From the NCBI GenBank assembly GCA_025201375.1, contig JAIWZP010000050.1, positions 1-64,000 of the forward strand: a stretch of 64,000 nt of DNA, given 5' to 3'. The first letter of the stretch is position 1, and every line of letters begins with the position of its first letter. Made by a program: the position numbers and the translations under genes. A model generated the notes under the pieces. It was not told the origin of the DNA, did not search any database, and saw only the letters and a program-made list of their open reading frames with translations. Below are positions 31,530-43,695 of the stretch, piece by piece. This DNA comes from Gongronella butleri. Lineage: Eukaryota; Mucoromycota; Mucoromycetes; Mucorales; Cunninghamellaceae.

Positions 31530-32960
31530 ATACGTCTTTGGAATCGTGTTTTATCGGATCCTATATTTGAACTAGAGAATGATGACTACAAAACTCCAAC
31601 GATGTCCAATTTTTGCAGAGATCGGATCATTCAATCTCGAGAAAATGCATTTTGCGTAAAATCAGGGCCAAATTGACCCCGTGATAACCAACTCGTCGAG
31701 ATCTCAATGCAATCTCTCCAAACCACAATTGCTTTTACCACCTTTGGCTGCTGATTCATTTGAGGTGTCACACACGTCGATACTTTGCGCCCTTGTAGCG
31801 TGCGTTACCAAAATGGAAAAGACCTTACCCCACTTTAGCATGGCGCGTCCTCTGGATCTTGTTCATCGGATTCTATATTTGAACCAGAGGATGACGAACA
31901 CAAAACTCCAACGATGTCAAGTTTTTTCAAAGATCGGATCGCTTAGTTCTGAGAAAGTGCATTTGCATTAAATCAGGGCCAAATCGACTCGGTAAAGGTT
32001 AACTCGCCGAGAACTCGATGCGATATCTCCAAACCACAAGTGCTTTTACCGCGTTTGGCCGCGGATTCATTTGAAGTGACGCATGCGTCGGAGCGCTCAG
32101 CCGTTGACGCCGTACGAGATCAAATGGTGGTGATTTACCTCTTATGCCCATGAAACTGGCGTTTCATCCGAAACTTGCTCTTCTGGCCCCAAATTTGGAC
32201 CAGTTGATAGTAGACCCAATTCTTCAACGGTGTTAATTTTTTTCGTGAATCGGATCGCTGAGTCTTGAGAAATCTCGAGATTGGTGTTTGCTAGTGAACA
32301 CCCAGCGCAAAACAATAATTCACGCGTTTCTCCCGATGAGGTTGACCATCTGGCTTTAAATTCGAACCGGCGGATACTCGACTCGAAACTTCAATTATAT
32401 CAATTTTTTTCTTAAATCGGATTACTCAGTCCTGAGAAAATGCATTTTTCATAAATCCAGGGCCAAATCAGGATGAAAACGATTCTTAAAGGCTAACTCG
32501 CCGAAAACTTGAAGCGATATCCTCAAACCACAAGCGCTTTTACCGCGTTTGACCTCTGATTCGTTTGAGGCGACTTTCGCGACGGGGTGATCCGCCGTTG
32601 ACGCTGTACGGTACGAGATCAAGTGGTGGTGATTTTACAGTACCCCCTTCTTTACGTCTATAAACTGGTGCTTCATCAGAAACTTCTTGCTCATCTGGCC
32701 CCAAATTTGGTCCAATTGAAGGTAGACCTAATTGTTGTTCAACGGTGTTAATAATTTTTTTTCGTACTGTAAATCGGATCTCTGAGTCTTGAGAAATAAT
32801 CTTGAGATTCGTGTTTGCTAGTGAAAAAAACCCACTAGCGCAAAACAATAATTTACGCGTTTCTCCCGATGAGGTCGACCAGATGGCTCCAAATTCAGAC
32901 TAGTAGACCACTCAGTCCTGAGAAAACACATTTTGCATACTGTTTGTATATTCAAGGCCA
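31530..32960 (+). repeat. Dispersed repeat family A, copy 2 (at least three tandem sub-units)
   Basis: Homologous to 2480-3345 but longer. The sub-unit starting with the CAAACCACAA(G/T) block recurs near 31718, 32030 and 32525, i.e. spacings of about 312 and 495 bases. Each full sub-unit carries CCGTTGACGC, AAACTGG(C/T)G, CAACGGTGTTAAT, TTTCTCCCGATGAGG and CAGGGCCAAAT. No intact frame is present. Internal sub-units differ by TACWGTA insertions, which makes this locus the best evidence for excision scars. Confidence 0.82.
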
Positions 32961-34019
32961 AAACAAAATCAAAAACTCAAAATCGCCTATTGTCGTCGAA
33001 GCAACAACAACGGTCAAAAATTAAATAAATGCAGCGAGCGAACCACATTTTTAGCCAAAATTAGATGACGACTACTCTTCTACGTACGCAAAAGTCAATT
33101 TTGGCTTTACGCACTGTACGTCTGTACCTACTGTATATTATCCCTTCACTGTCAAATGAGACCAATTTCACTGAAATGTGCGTCCAAAGCTGATCAAGAA
33201 ATTCATGTTTTGCAGTAGTATTAAAGACCACAAACCATGGTTGTTGTGTGGTGCTTGTTGTGTTGTCGCCTCTCCAAACCTACGCATTAGGTTATTTTTG
33301 GGCGTCCGTTTCCTACTGTACAAGCTCTTCTTCTTACAGTACATAAAAAGCAGAGAGGTCATACTGTATTGGTGGTCTTTGTGCAGATGAATCCAAAATG
33401 CCATTACTGTATTTTCACAAATTTGGTACAGGGTCTCAAAATATCTTGTGGATCGCGGTGAAAATGGCATCGAACAATGGAAACGCACTCATGTGCCATT
33501 TTCAGATTGATTGTTTGCCCGACGATGGATGAACTTTGCATGATGCTTGCAAAAGTCGTTCAAACATTGGATTAATTTTAAAACTCACTTTTCTCGACAG
33601 CTGGAAGCACAACCCACGATGCTTTTAACTTGTCGTAGGCAACTGTTGAATCTCTATCGAACGAGACCAGTTTCACCAGTGGATGGCCAAAACTGGCAGA
33701 GAAAATACACTTTTTCAACAAAATCTTTGATCACGATTTGCTCAACAACGGTCTAATCAACCCCAGATTTTTGTTGCAGCAGATTTGATAACAAACAGGG
33801 GGGCAAAGCATCTACGTAATGAGATCTATGACTTGCAGCGCGCTAACTTAGATTTGAACTTTTTGCATCAGTCATTTCACCAGGCTGATGGCCACTCAGC
33901 GCACAAAAGTGCACAAAATAAAAAAATAAAAAAATACAAAAAAAAATAAAAAAATCCATGCAATCCACCACCTTAATTTGGAAGTGTCAAACCTTAAATT
34001 TTGCAAAAAAAAATCTTGA

Positions 34020-34390
34020 CCAAAGCAGGCACTTTTCTCAATCGATCGCCGTTCATGCGTCTCTCTTTGGGCTTTTTTCTTACGTTGGGGCGACCTGCTG
34101 TCATTTTGTCTGCCAAGAGCAAATTGTTGGAGTTACCTGTTTGGGATGCATTGATCACTCGGAGTTCGAAAATTTCCAAATTAGGTCTTTTCTGAGATTG
34201 AAATGTGTGACCCCTGAGTGACCCCTGAATTTTTCAAAAGTGGTCGTAGAGTTTTGGGGGTTTAAGCTTTTTTGTTGCAAATTTTGCGCTGAATTCGATG
34301 CGACTGTTGTTTTTGAGCGGGGTCGACCATACAGATGGAGAGTGACAGCAGGTCGGCAAAGTCTGAGAAACTCGCTTTTTGGTGTTTAAG
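34020..34390 (+). repeat. Dispersed repeat family B, copy 2
   Basis: Homologous to 3400-3960 and in the same relation to family A. Contains GATCGCCGTTCAT, CTCTTTGGGCTT, TACCTGTTTGGGATGCATTG and TTGCAAATTTTGCGCTGAAT. A local duplication, GTGACCCCTGAGTGACCCCTG, sits at about 34207-34227. The end GGCAAAGTCTGAGAAACTCGC recurs near 62645. Confidence 0.75.
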
Positions 34391-36177
34391 TGAGTGTTGT
34401 ACTGTATGATTTAATTATTGATTTGCATGATTACAGTATTATTATTGTAGGTTTGTACAGTAGTACTAGTAGCGCGATGCCTTGTTTGGGCTGTTATTGG
34501 CATGTTGGGCATTGAAATCTGCCTGGAAGAAGATCCGCACCGACTTGCTTGCAGTGGTAATGGAATGCGTCTGTGAACAACGAGAACAATGAGCTCAATC
34601 AGCCAGGCACGCGTTAATGATACTGTACGAGTACTGTACTGCATACAACAGTATGATCATACGACGACAATTGGCTGATTTTAATTTGATTTTGATTTTT
34701 GGTGGTACTGTAAACGTGCAATTTTTTTTTCGCAATTTTACAGTATAATACAGTACTGTACACATAGAGCGTGGCAAAAAAGTAACACCATTCAATTCTA
34801 AATTAAATTTATTATGATAACATTCGGGGGCAACGCGCTACACCCCCCTAATAAGCATCATCCCCTGGGATCCATCTACAGTAGCAACAGCGTATGTAGC
34901 AAATATTCAAGAGATGAAAACGTCTCCTCGCTCGTCAACCAAGCAAAAAACAAGTCTTTTGCGCAAAATTATTACGACGGATACAGTACATACCGGTACA
35001 GCGCATGTTTACTGTAAAGCCGCCGCCACCGCGAGGTGCAGGTGCTCTTTAAGGGGGAATTTGTTCGTACAGTACTGTAGTACAAATACAGTATCATACT
35101 GTAGCTACTGTAGATCAATGAAATGAGGCGCGCTATATTTTGCGTACTGCTGTACGGGTACAGCCTTGCTTGGCGCGTTGTATGATCACGCGCGTCTTGA
35201 AAATAAGCTCTGTGATATTGGTACCTTGCTTGTCGTCAATGGTGATGAGATGAGGAGCACCAGCGTGCGGTTTGACAAGGGCGTTTTGTGCAAATTACTA
35301 CTCTATTGTCGAAGCAAATTCGGTCGTCACCCTGGCGATTTGGCAAGGAAGACGGTTATTGAGCGGGCTATGGCGCTGCTGGTAAGTTTGCCTGATCAGT
35401 TTTGCTGTCGAGGAGAGACAGCCAGGACTGTTGGGTGTTGGCTTGGGTTTTGGTGGCGGTAGCAGGTTTTCTTTGTGAATTTCCACTACATACGTGCGTG
35501 AGCGTACCTATGCTGTATGATGCCGATGGGCGCGATCACACCGATCTATCACAGACTTCTACTTTTGAATGCACTTTTTTATAAGCATCGTATGCTTTTT
35601 AGCAACATGCGACATTATACAGTATGATAGTTGTTGTCGTACAATAAAATGTGTTATAAAAATTCCCTTGCAACTAATTCAGATCTATGGATGTCAGATG
35701 CGCACCCAGTCTTTTACGGTATGTACAATACATGCAACGAAACTCAGCGTCATTACTGTATATTGTCTTTTGTGCAAAACAAGCCACTTTCAAGAGCATC
35801 ATAGGTTCGTGATTTATTTTCAAGAGATACTATTTAATAGAAGATGTGGCCAATCTACCGGGTGCATGAGAGCATTACCTAGCGAAAGAGATTGAAAAAA
35901 TACAAAAATATCATAAAAAGATGCCCGCAGCTGTTGACCTTTTAATCATTGCACCTCGACACAGCAAGGTCCTACTAGGCAGCATTATTCTTCTCAAAGA
36001 GCAGTGTCATGATGCTTTGATATAAAAAAGTGTATTAGGAAGACAATGTTTAGCTGAATCAGAGATGAAAATAAATAAAAACGGGCGTGCGAGGGGTAGA
36101 AAAGGGCATCGATGCAAAGTAAAGTAATAGAAAAGAAAAAATGAGATTGAGAAAAGACGACAGACTACGTAGGACTT
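34391..36177. other. AT-rich region dense in TACAGTA/TACTGTA heptamers
   Basis: Between 34400 and 35760 I count 18 TACAGTA or TACTGTA heptamers, several overlapping (for example 34739-34760 and 35068-35112). There is no coding signal. One possible Tc1-like terminus lies at 34756-34790. The part from 35800 to the PPZ stop holds nothing recognisable apart from A-rich tracts. Confidence 0.7.
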
Positions 36178-38260
36178 CTATTCTTCAATAAGCGGAGACG
36201 AGGTCATCAGCGGCGGACTATGATAGAGAGAGAGAGAGGGAGAAAAAAAAGGAAAAAATGAGATTCAAAGAATTGAAACCCGACGCGACGCGACGCGTCG
36301 GAGTCGCGACATTGTGTGACAATCCGCTGCTTGGCGGGTCGCACGCTTTCTCCGCACTCTCCCTTACCTTGGACGACGACCCTGGACAGCGTTTGCTTGT
36401 GTTGGGTGGTCTGATGGTGTTAGCAGCTCAAAACTGCAAAGAAGTTCTTCGTTCACGCTCATGATAGCGCCAAAGTTGTCAAACTCGCCGCAATAATTGG
36501 GCGCGGAGAAGATGGTGACTGCAACAGAGGAATGGTCCATTAGCCACACGCTTTTCACCACGTTTTATCCTCTTACCTAGTGTCCTATCATTGAAAAATT
36601 CATAGCCATCCTCGACAACCATGTGCGCGCGGCACACCAGATCGAGATCGTGCTTGGCCAGGAATTCTGACATTGTAAAGCCGAGTGAGAAGGGGATATT
36701 TTGGCCAATTTTTCATGCGCTCTTTTTTTTTTTTTTTTTTGTTTTTTACCATTGACGATGCGCTTGCCAAAACAATAGGATACGCCTCGCTCATTGTCCT
36801 CCCAGTCAAGTGTGGTATCAGAGGGATCAGCCCATAGGAGGTCGTTGAGCAGGCCATATTCGGGGACGTCGGTGGGGCGCTTGATCAGACGCACGTCATC
36901 CATGGAGTGCAGCGACGGAGACAGCCCGCCGTGTACACAGAAAATCTTGCCAGCCACTAGCGCCGCAATTGGCATCGTGTTGAAGACATCGACAAATGTT
37001 TTCCAGATTTTGACATTGGTGCGACGTTTGCATTCATCATAAAAGCCATAGACTAAATTTTACAGAAAGTTTGAAATCATCAGAAATCACGCAGTCCCTT
37101 GCCTTGTTCAAAAAAAAAAAAAACCTACCTCGTGTCACCGATGCTACAATGTCGTACATGCAAAATGTTGCAAAAAAAAGGTTCAAGATGTGCCATGAGC
37201 ATTGGTTTTTTTTTCTTTCTACCGGGGACTTACCACTTTCGTGGTTCCCACGCAGCAGGAAAAAGGTTTCAGGGAACTTGATCTTGTAGCAAAAGAGCAG
37301 CAGGATGGTCTCCAGACCCTGCTTGCCTCGGTCCACATAGTCGCCCAAGAACAAGTAATTGGATTCTGGGGGAAAGCCGCCCTAACGTGTAAAAAAAAAA
37401 GCGTGTCAGCGGTGGATGACAGCGCGCGACGTGGCGTCAATTGTGTATTTACCATGTCAAACAATCGTATCAGATCGTGATATTGGCCATGGATGTCGCC
37501 CATGATCTTCACGGGCGGGTTCAACTCCAAAAGACTCTAAAAAAAAAGCGAAAAAAAGAGAATGGGTACACATGCACTGCATTTGAGTATTGTACAACAA
37601 GGGGACGTGGAGGGGAGGGGACCGCATGAGGCAAGTTTGCATGGCCATTTGGGGTCTTTTTTTTTTTACCGGTTGGCTGGCAACAACTTCCTGCGCGGCG
37701 CGGCAAATGGCGACGATCTCCGAATTTTTGAAGCAGATGGATTTGTGGACCTTTGAAGAGCGGCCAACCTGGAGAAGGCGATCGATGCACTCGTCAATGT
37801 CAAGATTTCGACCGACGGAGCGCAGCGACGTGGCCGTGAGCTGATTTTGCGATGTAAAGGTGAGCTGCGTGGCGTCGTCGTCCCAGCTCGTGCCGGTCAT
37901 GGGCTGCACAGCCGCGGGCCACATGTCGCCGCTGTCGCGTCTCGAAGGGTGGTGGTGTTGATCTTGTTGGGCGGGAATCTGAAGCGTGTCTTGATTGTTG
38001 ATGCTGCTGCTATTATTCTGATTGCCATTGCCTGCTTCAGCCGGCGCGGCGGCCGTCGTCGGTCGAGCGTTCGGCACTTGCTGATCGTCTGCCGGAAGAG
38101 GCACATTCGTCGCCAATTGCGTCGTGCTGTTATTATTGCGCGAATTGACAAGAATACTGCTCATAGACGTCGCCGTGGTATTCGAGTACTCATTGTCGGG
38201 CATGTCGCTGCGCAAGACGCTGGGCCGCTGTTTCCGCTTTTTCGACGCCGTGTTGCCCAT
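36178..38260 (-). CDS. PPZ1: PPZ-type serine/threonine protein phosphatase
   Basis: Eight exons: 38260-37670, 37536-37453, 37381-37234, 37143-37129, 37052-36750, 36666-36577, 36518-36368 and 36217-36178; 473 residues. Exon 4 is a 15-nt micro-exon. The N-terminus [10 protein letters not shown] is a myristoylation motif and leads a Ser/Gln/Asn-rich extension of about 165 residues; this separates PPZ from PP1. The catalytic core shows GDIHG (210-214), [31 protein letters not shown] and [14 protein letters not shown] enzymes regulate K+ influx, salt tolerance and wall integrity in yeasts and are inhibited by Hal3-type proteins. The last exon adds only [13 protein letters not shown], after an intron with GACGC and GA repeats. 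Confidence 0.9.
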
Positions 38261-38797
38261 GGTGCACAAAAAAAAAAAGACGAACAAAACGGGGGGGAGA
38301 GAGGAAAAAAGAGAAAAGAGAGTGGGCGCGGACCGGCTGACAAGTAAAAAGCAAAGGGTTTTGCGAGTGAGTATGAGTAAGAGAGTGAGAGAGTGAGGGA
38401 ACGTCAAAAAGGGATTAGATGCTTTAGATTTGAAACACAAAAGGAAAAAGAGAGTTGCGCAAAAAAAAAAAGAAAAGGGGGGCAACTGAGAAAAATGGAG
38501 CGAGGGTGATTTTTTTTGGCACCAATGAAACTCGCTGCCGCATTGCGCGTCAGTGGTCCGCCAGACAGGGCGCCTTTTCTCCTTGCTAAAGCCAAGAGAA
38601 TCAAGGCCTATTATGAAAATATATAAAAAAGAGGGAGAATGCATGGAAAAGCCCTCATGGTACACCTGCCTAGCTCCCTGTCCCTGTCCCCTCCCCCTCT
38701 TCTACTCCCTGTGGATTGCTTGTGCAGAAAAAAAAAAAAAAAGAGCGCAATTGAGCCGGTGGAAACCTTTTTTTTTATTTGTGGCAGCCAATCGCAA
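38261..38797. other. Intergenic region between PPZ start and OSR1-like stop
   Basis: Pyrimidine-rich on the minus strand, with GAGAG tracts near 38370-38395 on the plus strand, consistent with the PPZ promoter and leader. No additional gene. Confidence 0.5.
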
Positions 38798-41283
38798 TCA
38801 TTGCATGAATTGGAGCGCTTCCAATTCCTTTTTCAAAAGGGCATTCTCGTGTACCAGCTGTTCATTTTCCTTTTCCACCTTTTCCAGTTGCTTTTCCAAA
38901 GCAGCCTTTTGCGCGACAATAAGAAAAAAAAATATGGCGCCTTTCATTAGCATTTGATCGTGGTCCCTGTTCCCTGGAATTTCGTTTACCATCATTACAA
39001 ATGGATCTTCTTTTTGCATGGACAGCATCATATCGTCCAGGAGCATCCTCTGGGATTCATTGTGCCGCAGCAGCTCGTCCAAGTTTGTGTACACGGTGAC
39101 GGGGTCGCATAGACGCGACATGGAATTGCTTGCGCTGACGCTGCCGGTGCCTGAGGCCGGTGGCGATGACGACGACGAGATGGACAGAGACGCGTGGTCC
39201 ATGCTTGTGCGTGTGGAGGAGGAAGTAGAATCGCGCTGGGAAACACCCATCATCATTGTGCTTGTCGTGGTTGTCGATGTGGAAACGACGGCCGGTGGAG
39301 GTGTTGCAGCTGCCGGTGCTGTGCTCAGCTCGAATCGGCCCACCTTGCGCGTCGATTCGTGGTGCGACAATGAGCGTGTCATGGCGACAGCCACAGTGCC
39401 TGTGCTCGCGCTATCAGCACGCTTGCGTTGGCCGCCATCGGCACTCACAGACTTGATCAATGGCTCGCCTGTCGTCTGAAATCAAGAAAAAAAAAAGAAT
39501 CAGCAAATTGTAACCTCCCCCCAAAAAAATTGCGATTTTACCGCATTGTCCTTTTTCATGTCGTGCGAGAGCGAGGGATTACGCACCACGACCTGACCAA
39601 AGGTGATGCGTCGCTTGGGTGGCGACGAGGATGATGAGGACAGGGCCATGGCCTCTCCATCGAGCTCCTCCTCTTGCTGTTGTTGTTGCTGATCCCCAAA
39701 ATCGAAATCCCAGTATTCATCGGTCGGTGTCATCAGCGCCATATGCTGCTGCAGGATCTTTTTCCGCGGTCGCTGTTCCAAGGGAGGCAGCCCCGTCAAA
39801 ATCATCTTGACCAAATAGTCCTTTTTCTTGGCTTGCTTGAAAAAAGGATGCGCAAGCAGCCGCTCAGCCGATGGCCTAATCACAAAATGCACCATTGGGC
39901 AACGAGTTCATCAACCCATCTCTTTAAAAAAGTGCTTACCGATCGCCCGGATCCTTGTTCAAACACAGATCCACCATATCTCTGAACATTTTCGAATATT
40001 TGTGCGCAGCCGTCTCTCTTGGAAGTGTCGGAGGGTCATTGGACAGCGTCATTAAGAGCACCTATTGCACATCAATACAAAAAAACGAGTGATCAGATCC
40101 CCTAATTGTGTGTTCCAAACAGTGACGTCACCTAAAAAAAAAAAAAAAGGACCCCCAATCTGCGTTTTCATCCCCACTTTTTTTTACCTTCAAGGGAGGC
40201 AATTTGGCATACGGTGCCTGACCAGTGGCGAGCTCAATGGCGGTGATGCCAAAAGACCAAATATCCACCTTGTAATCTTGCCCTTTTTGCTCCATGACCT
40301 CCGGCGCCATCCAACACGGCTAAAAAAATCAAAATTAAAATCAATTGGCCACCCATTGACGCGCCCATTCGACGTACCGTGCCGACAAAAGTGCGTCGTG
40401 TGCCCCTATCCACGTTTTCCATGAGTGAGCTGGACACGCCAAAATCGCCCAAGAGAATGGTGCCATCCTGATCGACGAGCAGGTTGCCGGCCTTGATGTC
40501 GCGGTGGATATGGCCATTGCGATGCAGATAGGCCAGGCCCTCGAGCGTTTGCTTCAAGATGGTCGCAATGGCAATCTCTTCCAGGCCATCCGGGTACGCT
40601 GTCCGGATAATATCGATGCAGCTGCCCTCCGACAGGTATTTTGTGACAATACACAGCTTGGACTTTGACACAAACGAGGTATAGACCGGCAACACGTTAT
40701 CGTGGTGCGACAATGCCATCAGGGTCGTCTCACGCTAAGGTGTGCATGCGGCAAAAAAAAAAAAAAATGCAAAAGAGCATCACAGTCAGATGAAACGCAA
40801 ATATTGCACGTGTTTACATCCTGTTCCCCATCTTCTCAGCCTTTTCCAGGGTTCTTTGGCTGGGAAAAGTATCTATCCAAAGATAGGAATAGATCCCTCT
40901 CGAGCTTACCCTCACTTCATCAATCTGTTTTTGCTCATACATATCCAATTCAACCATTTTGATGGCGACAGGCATTTGCATGGGCGTGTACACAGCACTA
41001 TACACGATCGCGGAAGACCCGTAACCTTGACGTCATAAAATAAACATAAAAAAAAGAAATGAAAAAGGCGTGTCGTAAGTTGCAATGCCAAGGTGCTACC
41101 AATGACGCCCTTGATTTCATAATCGTCAATGCTCGTAGCCACATGGTGCAATAAAAAGGCGTCGCTACCAGCCACGCCGGTGGCGGCAAGACCTGCAGGC
41201 GCATGCGACGCGCCGTGGTGGTCGTTGGACAAACGCAAATGGGGCAAATGAGGAATGGGAATGGGCACCGTGTCTTTTGTCAT
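38798..41283 (-). CDS. STE20-family kinase of the OSR1/SPAK (Fray) type
   Basis: Exons: 41283-41100, 41025-40910, 40734-40378, 40319-40188, 40061-39940, 39875-39542, 39475-38990 and 38905-38798; 612 residues. The kinase domain has [12 protein letters not shown], Lys84 (VAIKMVELD), Asp179 in [10 protein letters not shown], Asp197 in [13 protein letters not shown] and [21 protein letters not shown] and the TPCWMAPE loop mark the STE20 group; the [23 protein letters not shown] region and a later VGRFEL motif point to OSR1/SPAK/Fray. In animals these kinases control cation-chloride transport. The C-terminus is a coiled coil ([19 protein letters not shown]). The last intron (38989-38906) is 84 nt with no stop in frame, so retaining it would give a 640-residue form. 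The gene lies in tandem with PPZ. Confidence 0.87.
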
Positions 41284-41775
41284 GCAACTTTTTTTTGTAA
41301 AAAAAAAAAAAGACCAAAGAATGGGAAAGGAAAGAGAGGAAGAAAAAAAGAGGGAAAAAAAGGAAACAATGAAATAATGCGTGAGTGCTCAGGAACCCGT
41401 CCTTCCATGGCCTGTGTGTGCCACACTTATGCGTGTTACGGGACATTTTTGTGTGACAGCCCCCTTTTTTTAATTGCTGGTTCACCATGACGACGCACTG
41501 TTCCTTCTTTGGTCTCCATTGTTTGTCTCTCGTCATCATCAAAAAGGTCATGTATCATGTTTTTTTTTTCGCTTCGCATGTTGCTTTTTTAAATTGTACG
41601 ACGCGTTTTGCCGCCTAAAACGTGTCCCATGCGTGCTTTTTCAATCGACAAAAACGATGCATTTATTGCCAGGGGTAAAGCGGGAGCGTTGAAAAGGACT
41701 ATAATACAATCAAGGGGATGCAAAATAAAAAAAAAAAAAAAACGAAACGTGTCGTCAATCGAGAGTGCATGTGGC
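41284..41775. other. Intergenic region between OSR1-like start and SWC4 stop
   Basis: Promoter side of the OSR1-like kinase, T-rich on the minus strand, plus the short 3' flank of SWC4 with an A run at about 41728-41742. No gene seen. Confidence 0.5.
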
Positions 41776-43695
41776 CTAGCCAAGTTTGCGTCGTCGATTG
41801 TCACCGCCACCACCGCGACCAGAGGAGCTCGAGGACAGCGCATGCTTCTAATGACAAAAAAAAAAAAAAAAAAAAAAAAAGTGAGGGAATGCTACCACAT
41901 GGGGCTCGTTCACTTACTCTGCCAGCGGCGGCCGAGGCATCAGGCGAACTTTTTGGCACTCGGCTGTCGAGATCAAGTTTTTCGGCGAGTTTGCGAATCT
42001 CCAAGAGCGTAAGCACGGAATTTTGCAAATGTTCGTATTTGTAGCACACTTGTTCGGTCGGCATGATCGGGCGCGCGCCTAAAAAAGAAATAAAACGAGA
42101 CTTTAGCGTCCATCTTTGCGGGGTAGTCGCGCTCTCATCACAGGGACTTACCAATGCCGATATCGGCCATAGCACGCAGCACCTTGGCTTGCATGGTCGA
42201 TTTGACGCCAGGCAATTTTTGACTACGCACATAGACACCCGGAATGAGCTTGTCTTTCTTCTCGGGGGGAGGCGGCAGCAGATCTGACACGAAAAATAAA
42301 GAAAAACGCGTGAGATGGTGCCCATAAAACGCATTTTTTTTTTTTTTTTTTTATACCTTCGAGCGACGATGAATTGGAGATGCGACGCACTTTTTTGAGC
42401 GTGTCATCCTTGCGCTTCTTCTAGAGAAAACAAAAGTGATGAGTCTTTATGCTTGCTTATCTTTTTTTTATATTTTTACCTTGTCGTGGGCGGCGCTGCT
42501 CGTGCCTCCGGTGATGCCAATGCCCCCAGGGTTAGCAATGGCGGCGTTGCTTGCATTGCTGCTAGGAATGCCATTGGTTGGCGTGGTGGCGGCGGTGTGC
42601 GGTGTGGTGGTGGACGCGGTGAGTGGTGTGAGTGGCGTGGCAGGCACCTGTTGGGCTTGCTCGAGGTGCAATGTGCTGTACAATTGCTCGCGCTGGATGG
42701 TCAGAGCCTCTTTGTTCTCTTCCATGCGTCGGGCCTCCAGGAACAGCAATTCTTCCTCCTCAACTTGCTCCGGCGTGCGTTGGTATAATCGGAGCAAGGC
42801 TTGCTTGCGCTCGGCCTCCTTGTTCTTGTCAAAGCTGTAATATTGAAGCAGCGTCTGGCGGTCCAGCCGATTGTCGTACACGTCCTCGCGCAACCCGCCA
42901 CGCACCTTGATCAGCTTGCGATTCACGCTGTAATACCGGTCCTTGAGATCCTCCATCGTGCGCGCGGTAGATCCAAAGTTGTACCGATCGGCAATCACCG
43001 GAAATCGAAGGTCGAATTGCCGGCACAGCTTGAACAGGTAATCAGTCTCTTCCTTGCTCCAGTCCGTGTCTAAAAACAATCAATGACGCGTCAGAAAAAC
43101 AGAAAAAAAAAAGGACAAAAAAAGCGCGTCACATCGCGTCATGTCGTGTAGCGTTGATTTTTACCCGTCAGATTCTTTTCATAGTCGTCGTCCGTGTACT
43201 CGATGATGTCAATGACGCGATTGAATTTGGCAAAATGATAATCTGCATATAAAAAAAAAAGTGAGAATATGGCTCAATGCAGTGTTTTCGGAACGAAAAA
43301 GCGGGTTTCTTCATACCCTGGTCCTCCAATTGCCTGTCTTCACGCACCCAGTGCTTGAGAATAAGGGCGTCGTTGCGTGCAGGATGAAGAAATGGCCGCT
43401 CCGACCTACAAAAAATGCACAAATGAGCCTATTTTAACAGCCAATGGCTCTGCCTACGTACCAAACACGCGGCTTTTTCATTTCTGTCTTATAAGTCGGC
43501 TTGACAAAGGATATAGGTGGCAGGCCGCCGATCATGGCGTAGAGATCCTTGCTTCCGCCTTTTAAAAGTATGAAAAAAAAGCAAGACAAAAAGAGGATGG
43601 TGTGAAATTGTGAGTATAATTGCCATCAGAAAGCGAGCCGGTGAGGCGATCGACCTACTTTCTTGCACGACAGGCTTTTCTTTATGCTCTGGCAT
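41776..43695 (-). CDS. SWC4: Swc4/DMAP1 subunit of SWR1 and NuA4 chromatin complexes
   Basis: Nine exons: 43695-43659, 43558-43462, 43405-43317, 43242-43165, 43069-42480, 42420-42357, 42283-42152, 42078-41918 and 41847-41776; 439 residues. Swc4 is shared by the H2A.Z-loading SWR1 complex and the NuA4 acetyltransferase. Diagnostic parts are DLYAMIGGLPP, HWVREDRQLEDQDYHFAKFNRVIDIIEYTDDDYE, and the SANT-like TDWSKEETDYLFKLCRQFDL followed by RFPVIADRY and DLKDRYY. The C-terminal half has VRRISNSSS and the conserved PGVYVRSQKLPGVK / MPTEQVCYKYEHLQNSVL segment. The final exon encodes a Ser-run and RGGGG tail. Exon 1 has only 12 codons and uses GTAGGT as donor. Confidence 0.92.
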
